Below the pieces are notes generated by a model, which saw only the letters and a list, made by a program, of their open reading frames with translations, ran no database searches and was not told where the DNA came from. A stretch of DNA of 64,000 nt, from the NCBI RefSeq assembly GCF_009915155.1, contig NZ_JAABLM010000009.1, forward strand, positions 94,140 to 158,139, read 5' to 3'. Source of the stretch: Flavobacterium ichthyis. Its GTDB lineage: Bacteria > Bacteroidota > Bacteroidia > Flavobacteriales > Flavobacteriaceae. Position numbers and translations under genes: made by a program. Positions within the stretch are counted from its first letter, which is position 1. Each line of letters opens with the position of its first letter. Positions 63,655 through 64,000 of the stretch are shown one piece after another.

Positions 63655-63860
63655 CCAAAAAAAACAATCTACAAATTTCTATACATCCAAAAGGAAAAAA
63701 ACCGTAGAAATGTACAAGATAAATTTACTTAAACCCTATGGAGTTCATCTCCTGAGCAGGCTTGTAAAGAACGATTGCCTGATACCCACTTCAATGCCTA
63801 TTAACTCTTCCACTGGATTTCGATCGTTAGTCCACTTATTTCAGGACAATACACAAATAA
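63655..63860. other. Gap between the class 2 repeat and the 5S region
   Basis: About 200 bases without a convincing gene. The stretch at 63730-63850 (TCCTGAGCAGG near 63752, then TCCACTTATTTCAGG near 63833) has weak resemblance to insertion-sequence remnants I remember from this group, but no inverted-repeat partner or transposase is visible. Confidence 0.3.
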
Positions 63861-63891
63861 AAAAATCCTCATCATTTCTGATGAGGATTTT
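63861..63891. terminator. Second terminator downstream of the 5S gene
   Basis: A 13-bp perfect stem (AAAATCCTCATCA with TGATGAGGATTTT), a 4-base loop and a T tract on the minus strand. Confidence 0.9.
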
Positions 63892-63936
63892 AAAGAAAGG
63901 CGGCGGATCGAGCCCGAAGGTCGACACGCCGCACCT
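63892..63936 (-). ncRNA. 5S-tail-like hairpin between two terminators
   Basis: On the minus strand a GC-rich hairpin: GCGGCG pairs with CGCCGC, inside it TCGA pairs with TCGA, then CC-TTCG-GG forms a UUCG tetraloop. It is followed by CGCCGCCTTTCTTTAA, the same 16 bases that follow the 5S end (63976-63991 repeated at 63890-63905, 86 bases apart). It has its own terminator. Probably a remnant or duplication of the 5S 3' end, or a small stable RNA; function unknown. Confidence 0.4.
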
Positions 63937-63939
63937 ATA

Positions 63940-63972
63940 AAAAAAAGAAGCCCGCTCTTTTCAGAGCGGGCT
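63940..63972 (-). terminator. Terminator of the rRNA operon
   Basis: A 10-bp perfect stem (AGCCCGCTCT with AGAGCGGGCT), a 4-base loop (GAAA on the minus strand) and a T tract. It lies 13-45 bases past the end of 5S rRNA. Confidence 0.92.
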
Positions 63973-63984
63973 ATCTTAAAGAAA

Positions 63985-64000
63985 GGCGGCGACATACTCT
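63985..64000 (-). rRNA. 5S rRNA, 3' end only (runs off the right edge)
   Basis: The last 16 bases read, on the minus strand, AGAGTATGTCGCCGCC, the conserved 3' end of 5S rRNA, followed by CTTTCTT and a strong terminator. The rest of the gene and the rRNA operon lie outside the window. The exact 3' end is taken as the final GCC and could vary by a few bases. Confidence 0.75.

Noticed and set aside
63730..63850. Insertion-sequence remnant
   Set aside because: There is weak resemblance only, with no transposase fragment and no inverted-repeat partner, so it is not called as a mobile element.
63533..63940. A 135-residue reading frame at the right edge (and overlapping 63529-63732)
   Set aside because: It runs through a GC-rich repeat element, a terminator and the 5S flank. 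The composition changes abruptly and it matches no family I know.

Overview
The window looks like a chromosomal segment of a Flavobacteriaceae bacterium (Bacteroidota), most like Flavobacterium. The DNA is AT-rich, and SecD and SecF are fused in one 1000-residue protein. Two predicted type IX secretion substrates are present. Many starts are preceded by the Bacteroidota -7 box TAnnTTTG. Marker families common in this group include HAEPLYID, OstA-like, DUF3810, DUF349 and a CxxC-less Fur protein. Most genes are housekeeping genes. I see no CRISPR array, complete prophage, intact insertion sequence or integrase.

Layout: (1-1513) the 5' part of a large secreted protein on the minus strand. (1662-6712) folE, cysS, yidD, lgt, a small unknown protein and a HAEPLYID outer-membrane-type protein. 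(6768-15500, minus) secDF, mdh, gyrB and asnB, with about 770 bp of tandem non-coding repeats between gyrB and asnB. (15681-20993, minus) a GreA-C-terminus-like protein, then a large periplasmic TPR protein paired with a TonB-receptor-like barrel. (21219-30264) ftsE followed by a surface-glycan region: two GT2 enzymes, two GT-B-type enzymes, two polytopic GT-C-like proteins and a Wzx-type flippase. From the second GT2 enzyme onward these alternate strands and overlap tail to tail. (30548-32365) a complete secreted protein with a type B C-terminal sorting domain. (32369-32971) a TRIC-type channel. (32986-39998) a membrane/AAA+ module: RDD, SpoIIM-like, polytopic protein, DUF4129, DUF4350, MoxR, DUF58. 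(40121-42448) an rRNA/tRNA 2'-O-methyltransferase and a serine hydrolase. (42586-51747) a RelA/SpoT enzyme, Fur-family regulator, purA, OstA-like protein, class III aminotransferase and TPR protein. (51821-59936) aroE, a DUF349 protein, mazG, pepD with a ferredoxin-like gene, DUF3810 and a type II NADH dehydrogenase. (60364-63532) an ECF sigma factor with a membrane partner, plsC-like acyltransferase, CoA-type Nudix hydrolase and DUF4268. (63858-64000) the downstream flank and last bases of a minus-strand 5S rRNA gene.

The most unusual content is between the genes. A structured, interspersed, non-coding element recurs at five places (2341-2483; two copies in 13270-13636; 44945-45110; 52618-52741), with a related class at 63544-63654. 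Each has conserved flanking boxes around a hairpin centre that mostly differs from copy to copy. Other points are two probable leaderless mRNAs (27347 and 45179), a duplicated 5S-tail/terminator module with a UUCG-loop hairpin at the right edge, and perfect palindromes at 50265-50315. Many starts were moved from the longest reading frame to an internal start on the basis of signal peptides, promoter boxes or terminators; each entry gives the reason.
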